Positions 17,515 through 25,351 of a stretch of DNA of 64,000 nucleotides are shown here, piece by piece. Both the position numbers and the translations under genes were made by a program. The notes beneath the pieces are model-generated. The model made no database searches, was not told the origin of the DNA, and saw only the letters and a program-made list of their open reading frames with translations. Origin of the DNA: Virgibacillus sp. MSP4-1 (GTDB lineage: Bacteria; Bacillota; Bacilli; Bacillales; Alkalibacillaceae); the NCBI RefSeq assembly GCF_010092505.1, contig NZ_CP048021.1, forward strand, positions 558,001 to 622,000, read 5' to 3'. The stretch's first letter is position 1. Every line of letters starts with the position of its first letter.

Positions 17515-17967
17515 ATGTCATTCTATATGCTATTGGTGACCATTCACGTATTTTCAGCAATACTTGGTATGGGACCGGGATTTGTTATGATTCGTGTCGT
17601 GTCCGGTGCAAAAAATATGACCGAATTAAGACAGGCTTATGCTATACGGAATCGATTACATATTTTTGTGATGGTTGGCGGTACATTCCTTTTAATTACA
17701 GGGCTTGCCATGGGCTTTATGAATACGTCCTTGTTTGAAGAAGCCTGGTACTGGCTCAGCCTCATCCTTTTCTTGATTGCCCTGGCGTTTGGTCCGCTAT
17801 TGCTGTCACCGAGATCCAAGCCAATAAAACAGTGGCTGGCTGAATATGATGGGGAAGAGATTCCAAGTGATTATGATCGGATGGAAAAAGAGTTGTTTCG
17901 ATATGAGCGATTGGAAAATTTTATCTTTTTAATCGTCATTGCACTGATGATTTTAAAGCCTTTTTAA
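17515..17967 (+). CDS. DUF2269-family membrane protein
   Basis: 150 residues and four hydrophobic segments (about 1-25, 50-68, 80-98 and 130-148). The N-terminal TIHVFSAILGMGPGF, with a conserved His in the first helix, and NRLHIFVMVGG fit the DUF2269 group of small membrane proteins; the function is unknown. AGGGGAGG lies upstream of the ATG. An FNR-type box and a -10 box precede it, suggesting expression under oxygen limitation. Helix His residues could bind heme; that is speculation. Confidence 0.8.
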   Translation: MSFYMLLVTIHVFSAILGMGPGFVMIRVVSGAKNMTELRQAYAIRNRLHIFVMVGGTFLLITGLAMGFMNTSLFEEAWYWLSLILFLIALAFGPLLLSPRSKPIKQWLAEYDGEEIPSDYDRMEKELFRYERLENFIFLIVIALMILKPF

Positions 17968-18017
17968 AAATATCGGTATGATGTGAAAAGCATCGCTGTA
18001 TAGAAGACGAAACAGGT

Positions 18018-18041
18018 AAACGCTTGGGGTTCCAGGCGTTT
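18018..18041. terminator. possible terminator between convergent genes
   Basis: AAACGCTTGG and CCAGGCGTTT form an imperfect stem with a GGTT loop between the DUF2269 gene and the DUF6843-like gene. Flanking T runs are weak on both strands. Confidence 0.4.
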
Positions 18042-18085
18042 ATTAAGTCAGATTATCTGCGTAAACAATCTTAATGATGCGGGGC

Positions 18086-18589
18086 CTATTTATCTAATAC
18101 TTGTTCCAATTCTTTATCTGTACGAAAGCAGCCTTTGAAAGAATAATTATCCGGTTTTTTTCCTACATACAAGTGACTGAATGATAAATTAATGTGAGTT
18201 CCATCTGGTAATGTTCTGCTGGTGCTTGCATTACCTCCATAATGAATATACTTTTCGTGATTTAACTGTTTCCGATTGCCTTGATTGTCCACATAGTAAT
18301 AATCGACTTGACGGAAACCGGAATGATCCTCATAAGCCCAGCCTATATTCTCAGGAGAAGAAGTTTTTATTATCCCGTCATCAGGGACTTGATACGTAAT
18401 CGTATTATTTTCTATTTGTAATGGTTCCTGGTTTTTAAAATCATAAAAAATGCCTATACAGCCTTCATATCCATCCGGAATGAGATATACTTCATCTGCT
18501 GGATCTTTCACAACGAAAAATTTATACAAAGAGATAGATAAAATCAGGATTAAAATAATTGTAACAATACTAAATATAAGTTTTTTCAT
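18086..18589 (-). CDS. DUF6843-like membrane-anchored protein
   Basis: 167 residues: an N-terminal signal anchor (MKKLIFSIVTIILILILSI) followed by an extracellular domain. The block YLIPDGYEGCIGIFYDFKN with a later PDDGIIKTSSPENIGWA resembles the DUF6843 family of Bacillota surface proteins, function unknown. Base composition is lower in G+C than its neighbours, consistent with recent acquisition or relaxed constraint. Single gene. Confidence 0.75.
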   Translation of the reverse strand: MKKLIFSIVTIILILILSISLYKFFVVKDPADEVYLIPDGYEGCIGIFYDFKNQEPLQIENNTITYQVPDDGIIKTSSPENIGWAYEDHSGFRQVDYYYVDNQGNRKQLNHEKYIHYGGNASTSRTLPDGTHINLSFSHLYVGKKPDNYSFKGCFRTDKELEQVLDK

Positions 18590-18780
18590 AAATTATACCC
18601 TTTCTTCCAGTATAACCTTTCCTGGTTTAGGTTTGGAAAATGCAATGAGTCTACAGGAGACATGGAAGGCCTCCTCTATTAATTTCTATATGGCTTCTCA
18701 TAACACCTTGTCTGACGTATCGAAAGGATGATAGGCTCACATACTAATCAAGAGGTTTGTAACATGATGGAGGCAAGTAT

Positions 18781-20103
18781 ATGAAACGGCAAATGTTGAT
18801 CGGCTTCGTGTTAATTATAACATCATTTTTTATAACCGGCTGTAAAGATCAAACAGAAGAGGGTTCGAATGAAAGGAAACAGGAAAAGAAATTGGAGGGG
18901 ACCTGGGATGGGGAAATCCAGATTCCTGATCGGCCTTTACCGATTGTCATTACTTTTTCCAATGAAGATGACTGGATGGGAACAATAAGCATCCCTGTGC
19001 AAGGGGTGAAGGATTATCCGCTATCCAATATTTCAATTGATTTGCCCCAGGTATTTTTTCAAATGGAACGGCAGGGACAGAAGATTACTTTTGATGGAGA
19101 GAAAAAAGGGGAGTCCATTGAAGGCACCTTTAGTCAGAATGGACAGTCCTTTCCTTTTACTATAGAAATGAGGGAAGACAGGAAAGAAGAGTCCGAGGAG
19201 GATGAGGGGCCATTCATGAGCGTGGATACACCGAATGGAGAGTTGAATGGAGAATTACTTCTTCCGGATGGTGCAGAGGGGCCGTACCCGGTCGTTCTAA
19301 TGATTCCAGGATCCGGCCCGACCGATCGTAACGGAAACACACCGACCATTCCGGGGAAAAATAACAGCCTGAAAATGCTTGCGGAGGGTCTGGCTGAGAA
19401 TGGGATAGCAAGTCTGCGTTACGACAAACGTGGGGTGGGCAAAAATCAGAATGCACTGATTGCGGAAGAGGACTTGCGATTCGATGATTTTGTGACGGAT
19501 GCACAGGCCTGGATTCAAAAGCTGAACCGGGATGCACAGTTCTCGAATGTCGGTGTTATCGGGCATAGCCAGGGGTCATTAGTTGGCATGCTGGCTGCTG
19601 CCGATACGGATGTGGATACCTTTATCTCCATTGCCGGTGCAAGCCGTAGCATTGATGAAGTGCTCTATGATCAACTGCAGGCAGGGTTAAGCGATGACTT
19701 AATGAAGGAAAGCAAAAAGATTCTTGAACAGTTAAAACAGGGTGAAAAAGTCGAGGATATTCCACAGGCACTCCAGAGCACCTTCCGTCCGTCTGTTCAG
19801 GCCTTTATGTCTTCGTGGATGAAGTACAATCCGGTTGAAGAAATACAAAAGCTTTCGATGCCTGTGCTCGTGATCAATGGTGAGCATGATGTTCAGGTAA
19901 CGAAAAAAGAAGCGGAGAACCTGCATGAGGCCCATGAAAATTTTGAGCTTTTGATCATTAATGAAATGAATCATGTGTTGAAAAGAGCGCCTGAAGAACG
20001 GGCGGAAAACCTGGATACGTACTCGAATCCTGATTTACCTCTGGCTGAGGGATTAATGGACGGGATTCTTTCCTTTTTGCAGAATCATCAATTTGTCAAG
20101 TAA
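18781..20103 (+). CDS. lipoprotein alpha/beta hydrolase
   Basis: 440 residues. An N-terminal signal ends in the lipobox FITGC (Cys21), then an acidic linker, a beta-rich N-terminal domain (about 35-130) and an alpha/beta-hydrolase fold. Catalytic residues: Ser in IGHSQGS, Asp in INGEHDVQV and His in EMNHVLK; the oxyanion region is MIPGSGPTDRNGN. It is predicted to act as a surface-anchored esterase or acylhydrolase. GGAGG lies 8 bases before the ATG. A strong terminator follows, so it is monocistronic. Confidence 0.88.
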   Translation: MKRQMLIGFVLIITSFFITGCKDQTEEGSNERKQEKKLEGTWDGEIQIPDRPLPIVITFSNEDDWMGTISIPVQGVKDYPLSNISIDLPQVFFQMERQGQKITFDGEKKGESIEGTFSQNGQSFPFTIEMREDRKEESEEDEGPFMSVDTPNGELNGELLLPDGAEGPYPVVLMIPGSGPTDRNGNTPTIPGKNNSLKMLAEGLAENGIASLRYDKRGVGKNQNALIAEEDLRFDDFVTDAQAWIQKLNRDAQFSNVGVIGHSQGSLVGMLAAADTDVDTFISIAGASRSIDEVLYDQLQAGLSDDLMKESKKILEQLKQGEKVEDIPQALQSTFRPSVQAFMSSWMKYNPVEEIQKLSMPVLVINGEHDVQVTKKEAENLHEAHENFELLIINEMNHVLKRAPEERAENLDTYSNPDLPLAEGLMDGILSFLQNHQFVK

Positions 20104-20107
20104 AGAA

Positions 20108-20146
20108 ACAAAGGGCAAAAGCCAGGGTTGGCTTTGCCCTTTGTTT
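20108..20146 (+). terminator. terminator after the hydrolase gene
   Basis: ACAAAGGGCAAAAGCCA pairs with TGGCTTTGCCCTTTGT (one bulged A), followed by TTTTTGT. Confidence 0.93.
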
Positions 20147-20225
20147 TTGTGGAACTGGTGATGGGTCTAAAAAAAGAGAGACCTCGTATCAGGCTTCTAA
20201 GCTTGATGTGCTCCCGCCGATGCTC

Positions 20226-20699
20226 TCAAGATGATGCCTGATAAGTATTTGGATCGGTTAAATAGTGATAAACATTTTCCGCTAATTGCTGGCAATTTTG
20301 CAGGTCTTCCGGTTCTGCTTCCATATCTGCTTTGATCGGTTTAAAGGGAATGGCGGCACCACTTTCCTCGGCCTGTTCCAGAAACTCATCAAGAGCTGTA
20401 CAAAATTCCGGGTAGATGGAATCGCCTGCTCCGAACGCTGCAACGACCTGATTGGATAGATCCTGCTCTTCCAGTTCATCATAAAAATCAAGGATCTCAT
20501 CCGGAACTGTTCCGCCACTCCATGTATAGCTGCCAATCAGAATTGCGTCGTATTGGTTCAGGTTTTCCGGTTCTTCATCAATAATATCCATAAAGGTCAG
20601 GTTAATGTCCTTATGCTTTTTGAGTGTGTCGGCCATCGTATCTGCCATTTCTTCTGTATTCCCTGTCATACTCGTGTAGACGAGAAGAATATTTAACAT
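20226..20699 (-). CDS. flavodoxin
   Basis: 157-residue, strongly acidic electron carrier with FMN. The phosphate-binding loop is YTSMTGNTEE (residues 7-16), and the flavin-contact loops are GSYTWSGGTVPDE and FGAGDSIYPEFC. ATG 20699 is preferred because AAAGGGTGA lies about 6 bases upstream; ATGs at 20705 and 20717 fit less well. It lies downstream of the FNR-like gene on the same strand, only 79 bases apart, so it may belong to the same oxygen- or iron-responsive unit. Confidence 0.93.
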   Translation of the reverse strand: MLNILLVYTSMTGNTEEMADTMADTLKKHKDINLTFMDIIDEEPENLNQYDAILIGSYTWSGGTVPDEILDFYDELEEQDLSNQVVAAFGAGDSIYPEFCTALDEFLEQAEESGAAIPFKPIKADMEAEPEDLQNCQQLAENVYHYLTDPNTYQASS

Positions 20700-20778
20700 G
20701 TTCATCACCCTTTTCATTAGGATTTGTTCAGGAAAGTACCTTGAAGGGATAGGGAACCCTACCTGTTCACCTCCATTA

Positions 20779-21486
20779 TCAGGCTTCCGTTTTATTCTGT
20801 AATTGATCGATATCAATAATTTTTATTTTTCTTTGCCCGGTTTGTTCGATCATTTCTTTGTCCTGTAAAGCGGTTAATCGACGGCTTAAGGTTTCCTGTG
20901 TGGTCCCGATCATGGAGGCCAGATCCTTCTTGCTCATCGGCAGCTTTACGACATGGCTCTCTGATGAATTTTCTTTCAAAAGATCAATTAAATAACTGGC
21001 GATTCGTTTCTCCACATCCTGTGAGCTTAGCTGTTCCACGAGATGCTCCGTATGGTCGAGACGTCTACTGAATTCCTCAAGGATTTTTAGCGAAATCGCC
21101 GGGTGTTTCACCATTAATTCCTGAATGTCTGAACGATTGATAATGCATATATTTGTGTCCACCATGGCTTCTGCGTAGCTTGTCAACGTTTCTTCAGAGA
21201 AAATCGACATTTCTCCAAAAAAATCTCCCTGATCTAGGATACGAATCAACTGCTCCTTGCCATTTGGAGCAAGCCGGTAAATTTTGACTCTGCCCTGATG
21301 GACAATGAACAATGAATTTGAAGGTTCCTCAGCCTGGAAGATGGTTTCGCCTTTTATGAACTTTCTATGAAAACTTCTGTCAGCAACTTCCCACATCTCA
21401 TCATCCGTTAAGTGATTAAAAATTGGTACCAGGGATACACAAAGCTGCTTTGTACTCGATGCTTGACAGTTATGGCATTCACTCAT
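20779..21486 (-). CDS. CRP/FNR-family regulator with N-terminal cysteine cluster
   Basis: 235 residues: cyclic-nucleotide-type beta roll (about 20-130), long dimer helix, and a C-terminal winged helix with recognition segment TTQETLSRRL (Glu198, Ser201, Arg202 matching the FNR pattern E..SR). Cys4, Cys7, Cys16 and internal Cys114 are spaced much as the [4Fe-4S] ligands of E. coli FNR, unlike B. subtilis Fnr, whose cysteines are C-terminal. An oxygen-sensing activator is the best call. A matching box lies upstream at 21556-21569, about 30 bases from a CATAAT -10 box (21528-21533, minus strand), suggesting autoregulation. Confidence 0.88.
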   Translation of the reverse strand: MSECHNCQASSTKQLCVSLVPIFNHLTDDEMWEVADRSFHRKFIKGETIFQAEEPSNSLFIVHQGRVKIYRLAPNGKEQLIRILDQGDFFGEMSIFSEETLTSYAEAMVDTNICIINRSDIQELMVKHPAISLKILEEFSRRLDHTEHLVEQLSSQDVEKRIASYLIDLLKENSSESHVVKLPMSKKDLASMIGTTQETLSRRLTALQDKEMIEQTGQRKIKIIDIDQLQNKTEA

Positions 21487-21555
21487 GTCAACATCTCCTT
21501 ACTTCACTCAATTTCTTCCTCACCTTCATTATGCATGAAATGATAGCGGTTTGTA

Positions 21556-21569
21556 ATGATATGCATCAC
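21556..21569 (-). promoter_or_regulatory. FNR-type box upstream of the FNR-like gene
   Basis: On the minus strand GTGATGCATATCAT, sharing a 13-base core with the box at 17440. The centre is about 41 bases from the predicted transcript start of the regulator gene. It could also serve the divergent gene at 21686. Confidence 0.65.
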
Positions 21570-21573
21570 ACTT

Positions 21574-21598
21574 GGGACTGTCCCCACATGCTTTAAAG
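21574..21598 (+). repeat. 25-base repeat, copy 1
   Basis: Begins GGGACTGTCCCC and ends GCTTTAAAG; identical over 25 bases to 37531-37555. The first half is a palindrome. Confidence 0.7.
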
Positions 21599-21685
21599 CG
21601 CTAAAGGATTGGCCGGGAATGCATGGATGGAGGGAAGATTAGGTATGCTAAGGGTGTACAAATATTTACATATGAGGTGATGGAT

Positions 21686-22087
21686 ATGAGTGAACATACG
21701 CATGATCATGAGCATCATCATGACCATGATCACGAGGAAATGGATTATATTGAGGAGCTTATTGTGGATTTTAAGGAGGGAGCCACCCGCCTTCAAAAGG
21801 GTCTGCCAGAAATGACACAGGGCTTTTTCGATTTTACGGAAGCCTGCTTTAAAGAAGGAGCGCTGTCCGAAAAGCACAAACAGCTCATGGCTCTTGGCAT
21901 CAGTATTTATTCCCAGGATGAGTATTGTATCATGTACCACGCTAAAGGAGCGGTGGAGCATGGGGCAAGTGAGAAGGAGGTTATGGAAACCGTTGCCGTA
22001 AGTGCGGCACTTGGAGGCGGGGCATCCTTCTCCCAGGGAGTTACCCTTGCGCTTGATACCTTTGATCATTATCAGGCGAAGCATTAA
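21686..22087 (+). CDS. carboxymuconolactone decarboxylase / AhpD-fold protein with His-rich N-terminus
   Basis: 133 residues. The first 20 residues are a metal-binding-like tail (HTHDHEHHHDHDHEE), followed by an all-helical AhpD-type domain with MTQGFFDFTEACFKEGAL, KHKQLMALGISIYSQ and DEYCIMYHAKGAVEHGAS. Classical AhpD has a CxxC pair; here only the first Cys is kept (C-I-M-Y-H), so peroxidase-reductase chemistry of the AhpD kind is doubtful. GAGGTGA lies 5 bases before the ATG at 21686. It diverges from the FNR-like gene across a shared FNR-type box. Confidence 0.88.
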   Translation: MSEHTHDHEHHHDHDHEEMDYIEELIVDFKEGATRLQKGLPEMTQGFFDFTEACFKEGALSEKHKQLMALGISIYSQDEYCIMYHAKGAVEHGASEKEVMETVAVSAALGGGASFSQGVTLALDTFDHYQAKH

Positions 22088-22113
22088 ATCATCAAAAGTT
22101 ATCATTCGAGAAG

Positions 22114-22176
22114 AAAGTAGTTCAATTCAGGAGGACAAAACGAATTTGTATCCCCTGACTGAACTACTTTTTTTTA
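22114..22176 (+). terminator. terminator after the AhpD-fold gene
   Basis: AAAGTAGTTCA and TGAACTACTTT form an 11-base stem extended by TTCAGG/CCTGA pairing, followed by a run of T. Confidence 0.88.
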
Positions 22177-22189
22177 TTATTGTCTAGGA

Positions 22190-22632
22190 AATTATAAAAT
22201 AAACGGATTGTGGATGATATAGACATGAGAGGCCACGTCCGGCTACAGCGCCCAGCGACTAGCGAGACTTCCTTCACCTCCGTCCGATAAGTCAACATCG
22301 ACTCACAAGGTTCGTCGTGTTTCCTTTTCCGCGTGTTAACTGGCTGTAAGTCCCCTTATAGAAATCAATGGGGGTCAACAGCCAGTAAACACCCGATTTG
22401 TTCAACTAACAATCAGTGGGGATACTCCCCACTGATTGAAGTTTCACTTTATCTCCTACGGCTCAGTCCAGTCCGTACGTCGCTAATAGAAAAGCGGAGG
22501 CGACCGTTTAGGCCCGACGGCATAAGCAGAATATCCGGAGTGGCCGCTTTTTGGCCATGGAGGTTATTCTGCTTATGACCGCTTGGGCCTGGGAGCCGTA
22601 GCTGGACAAACGGGCGCTTCCGCCTTTGTTCT
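22190..22632 (+). repeat. long composite repeat, copy 1 (443 bases)
   Basis: Nearly identical in order to 56739-57107. It is built from modules: AAACGGATTGTGGATGATAT, GCGCCCAGCGACTAGCGAGA, AAGTCAACATCGACT with GTTCGTCGTGT, an ACTGGCTGT/ACAGCCAGT hairpin, an AATCAGTGGGG/CCCCACTGATT hairpin followed by GAAGTTTCACTTTAT, and a GCGGAGGCG...CGCTTCCGC hairpin. No credible ORF spans it. The right edge abuts a truncated gene. Confidence 0.8.
22521..22577. repeat. structured hairpin H1 within composite repeat
   Basis: CATAAGCAGAATA (22521-22533) and TATTCTGCTTATG (22565-22577) are perfect 13-base arms; the 31-base interior contains TGGCC/GGCCA. Outer arms GCGGAGGCG and CGCTTCCGC enclose it. Related hairpins lie at 30902, 41888 and 59664. 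Confidence 0.75.
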
Positions 22633-23022
22633 CAAGTATTTACTAGTTGTAATCCTCCCGCTTCAAGTTCTGGGACCCCTGCAGAATTACCCGACAATAT
22701 GCGCGTTGTTGATTTTGATTATACAAGTGAACCTGCAAATGACCCTGACGGCAAAATCATTCTGACGACTTTCACATATGCAGGAGACAGCTCAAACTTA
22801 TTACTGAACACGAAGTATGGAAATGTTTCATATGCGAATGAAAAAAGTAGTAAAACCGTTACTTTGGAAAACGGAATGGAGGCTAACGTATCTGAATCAA
22901 GTGTAAGATGGGAAAACGAAAATGGTCATCATCATGAATTATCACTGATCGAACCCCCTGATGAAACTGGTTCTGACGTAACAAGGGATGATTTAATCGA
23001 AATAGCTAATTCGATGGAGTAA
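22633..23022 (+). pseudogene. 5'-truncated lipoprotein gene (DUF4367-like C-terminus)
   Basis: An open frame continues upstream of the ATG at 22699 to the edge of the composite repeat at 22632. It reads VFTSCNPPASSSGTPAELPD, where FTSC looks like the end of a lipobox, then about 108 residues ending DVTRDDLIEIANSME. The last motif is typical of DUF4367/MucB-like domains. The signal peptide and promoter are missing because the repeat begins exactly there. It is therefore probably a gene cut by repeat insertion or rearrangement; the alternative is a short intact cytosolic protein from 22699, which lacks a good ribosome site. Confidence 0.55.
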
Positions 23023-23095
23023 TGTGCTTTAGGAGATAGTGAGGTCGGGAAGTAAGACCATATAATCGGTTGGGAAGATGAGACAACGAACGAAG

Positions 23096-23132
23096 AAATG
23101 AGCGTTAAATGGCTACCCTTCAACGCTCATTT
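23096..23132 (+). terminator. hairpin, probable terminator of the truncated gene
   Basis: AAATGAGCGTT and AACGCTCATTT are perfect 11-base arms around a 15-base loop; a T run follows at 23142. Confidence 0.65.
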
Positions 23133-23233
23133 CATCAGACGTTTTTTATTGATTAACCTCTTTGCAGGTAAGAAATCAAAAACCTCATCCGGCTACAGTG
23201 TGAGAGCTTCCGTCTATATTCGAAAGGGGTCTG

Positions 23234-24241
23234 TCATTTTTTCTTAGCAATCTTTTCCCGATCTGTTGCCATGGGCGGCTGCTCCATCCAGCCATTTTTA
23301 ATCATCAAATTCGCACAATCCTCAGCATAAGCCACTAATTCAGCGGTTAATCGTGTATAATGAGCCCCTAAATCTCTTCTGGCATTCACACTCATGGCTG
23401 TTCCATAGAAAGCGATGGCTATTTGAGTGGAATACTGAATCTGATACATCATGTATTTGTCAGAGAATGGCGCTTCGGTTGAGTCAGTCACCAGCGGCTG
23501 CAGTGAAATAGGGGAGTTCAGCTTTTCTTCATTAAAGATACTTTTAAACACTTCCGTATGTTTGGTGGAAATCTGCATTCCCCGCTCAATGATTTTTCGA
23601 ACGTGCTTATCCGTACAGGTCTGGGCAAAGGCGACCTTTAAGGCGATATGCAAATTCATTTTATACATATTAAAGGTAATATCCCCAATTTCCATGGAGG
23701 TAAGGGGACGACGGTGGCCAAACCAGCCCGTTAAAAACCCCTGATCTGTAACAAATGACACCTGTTCCGCGGGGTTCACCACTGGGGGACGACTAACTAA
23801 TCCTTTTGTAAGCATGGCCTGAGTGGTCTGGTCAAACAGCTCCATTGTCTCCGTGTTACATCGGATAAAATAGGAGCGCAAATCAGACCGAAGCGATGTA
23901 CCTACAGACAACCCATACCCTGTAAGTCCCTGAAGAGACATAATATATAAATAGTGAAGGTAGAAAGGCTCCTGAAATAGCGGTGCTGCTTTTTGGTTTA
24001 CATCATTGTCTGTAAACGCCTGAGGAATGGGGTGATTTTCCTGTTTAAAAAACTCCGATACACGTGCCAGGTGTTTTTCAGACAATGTTAAGGCTTTTTT
24101 ATATAAACTTCGGATATCGTCATCTTCAATATGTTCCAGAGCATACTCGAAAAAGCGCTGGGACATACTGTCAAACATATATTGTGTCCATAAACCGGAC
24201 ATTTCCGGTGCGGTTAATCGGACATGATGTTCAGTTTCCAT
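23234..24241 (-). CDS. DUF3231-family protein (two four-helix repeats)
   Basis: 335 residues, all-helical, with two related halves (about 1-165 and 166-335). Each half carries a helix-start of the LTAPEMSGLWTQYMFDSMS / LTSMEIGDITFNMYKMNLH type and a later helical pair, a ferritin-like arrangement seen in DUF3231 proteins of spore formers. Function is unknown. The start at 24241 has GGGGG 7 bases upstream; the longer frame to 24268 is not needed. Single gene with its own flanks. Confidence 0.88.
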   Translation of the reverse strand: METEHHVRLTAPEMSGLWTQYMFDSMSQRFFEYALEHIEDDDIRSLYKKALTLSEKHLARVSEFFKQENHPIPQAFTDNDVNQKAAPLFQEPFYLHYLYIMSLQGLTGYGLSVGTSLRSDLRSYFIRCNTETMELFDQTTQAMLTKGLVSRPPVVNPAEQVSFVTDQGFLTGWFGHRRPLTSMEIGDITFNMYKMNLHIALKVAFAQTCTDKHVRKIIERGMQISTKHTEVFKSIFNEEKLNSPISLQPLVTDSTEAPFSDKYMMYQIQYSTQIAIAFYGTAMSVNARRDLGAHYTRLTAELVAYAEDCANLMIKNGWMEQPPMATDREKIAKKK

Positions 24242-24311
24242 CGATCTTCCCCCTATAAGGATAGTCATGTGTTTATATTTTCAAGTTTCTTCCCTAATTA
24301 TGCAGAGCAGC

Positions 24312-24350
24312 CAAAAAGAAAACCGGACCACATGGGTAATGGTCCGGTTT
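24312..24350 (-). terminator. terminator of the ArsA/oxidoreductase unit
   Basis: AAACCGGACCA and TGGTCCGGTTT, an 11-base perfect stem; on the minus strand it is followed by TTTTCTTTTT. Confidence 0.9.
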
Positions 24351-24355
24351 CGTAC

Positions 24356-25351
24356 TTATGAATGAATATCAAAGGCAATTTTTCCGAAGTTTTTTGAATC
24401 ACGTAAATAGCGAAAGGCCTCTTTATAATCAGAGAGTGAAAAAATTCGATCTACAACAGGTCTGGTTTGATGCTTTTCCACAAAGGCCAGCATCTCTTTA
24501 AACTCTTCATGACTGCCCATTGTTGAGCCGAGCAGGTTAAATTGACCGTAGAAAAATTTGCGGATGTCGATATTTACTTCATCCTCAGTCGTCGCACCAA
24601 AGGTTACAATCGTCCCGCCTTTGCGAATGATACCGAGAGATTTGTTAAAGGTGGCCCGGCCAATGCTTTCAATCAAGAGGTCCACCTGTTCGTCCTTGAG
24701 TTCTTCTTTCCAATCAGATTCTGTTGGAATGGCGACATCAGCTCCAAGTTCCAGTGCCTTTTGCCGTTTCTCTTCACTTCTGGACGTAACAATGACTCTG
24801 GCTCCGGCTGCTTTGGCAAACAGTAAAATATAAGTGAGCACGCCACTTCCGATACCGGGAAGCATTACGGTATCGCCTGATTGTACCTTGCCCCGTGTAA
24901 AGAGGGCACGATAACCGGTTAGCGCTGCCAGTGGAAGCACTCCAGCCTCTGTCCATGATAAATGTTCCGGCTTTTTTTCCACGTTTTCAGCCGGAATCGT
25001 GATATACTCGGCAAATGTTCCGTGGTCAGGCATATTGAGAATTTTAAATCCTTCAGGTGGAGCTTCACTATTTTTCTGCCAGCCCAGGGAAGGATCGATT
25101 ACCACTTCGTCACCGGTTTTTACATTATTGACCCCTTCACCGACAGCTTCTACAACACCTGCCCCATCCGAACCCATAATGAGTGGAGGCTGATCCGGTT
25201 TGTGCCGGTGGAGCAGGGCAACATCGCGACGGTTCATGCCCCCGGTTTTCAGTTTGATTTTGACTTGTCCGGTGTTTACGTCCGGCTCATCCATGTCCTC
25301 ATAAAACAGACCGTTGAGACCTTCCTGTTCTTTATGAACGATGGCTTTCAT
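24356..25351 (-). CDS. medium-chain zinc-type alcohol dehydrogenase / quinone oxidoreductase family protein
   Basis: 331-residue NAD(P)-dependent MDR protein similar in layout to B. subtilis YogA. GroES-like domain with GGMNRRDVALLHRHKPDQPP and PLIMGSDGAGVVEAVGEGV, then a Rossmann domain with VMLPGIGSGVLTYILLFAKA (about residues 160-180). The four-Cys structural zinc loop is absent. The start overlaps the arsA-like stop by 20 bases, so it is translationally coupled to it. Its role in the ArsA/CC-protein unit is not known. Confidence 0.88.
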   Translation of the reverse strand: MKAIVHKEQEGLNGLFYEDMDEPDVNTGQVKIKLKTGGMNRRDVALLHRHKPDQPPLIMGSDGAGVVEAVGEGVNNVKTGDEVVIDPSLGWQKNSEAPPEGFKILNMPDHGTFAEYITIPAENVEKKPEHLSWTEAGVLPLAALTGYRALFTRGKVQSGDTVMLPGIGSGVLTYILLFAKAAGARVIVTSRSEEKRQKALELGADVAIPTESDWKEELKDEQVDLLIESIGRATFNKSLGIIRKGGTIVTFGATTEDEVNIDIRKFFYGQFNLLGSTMGSHEEFKEMLAFVEKHQTRPVVDRIFSLSDYKEAFRYLRDSKNFGKIAFDIHS

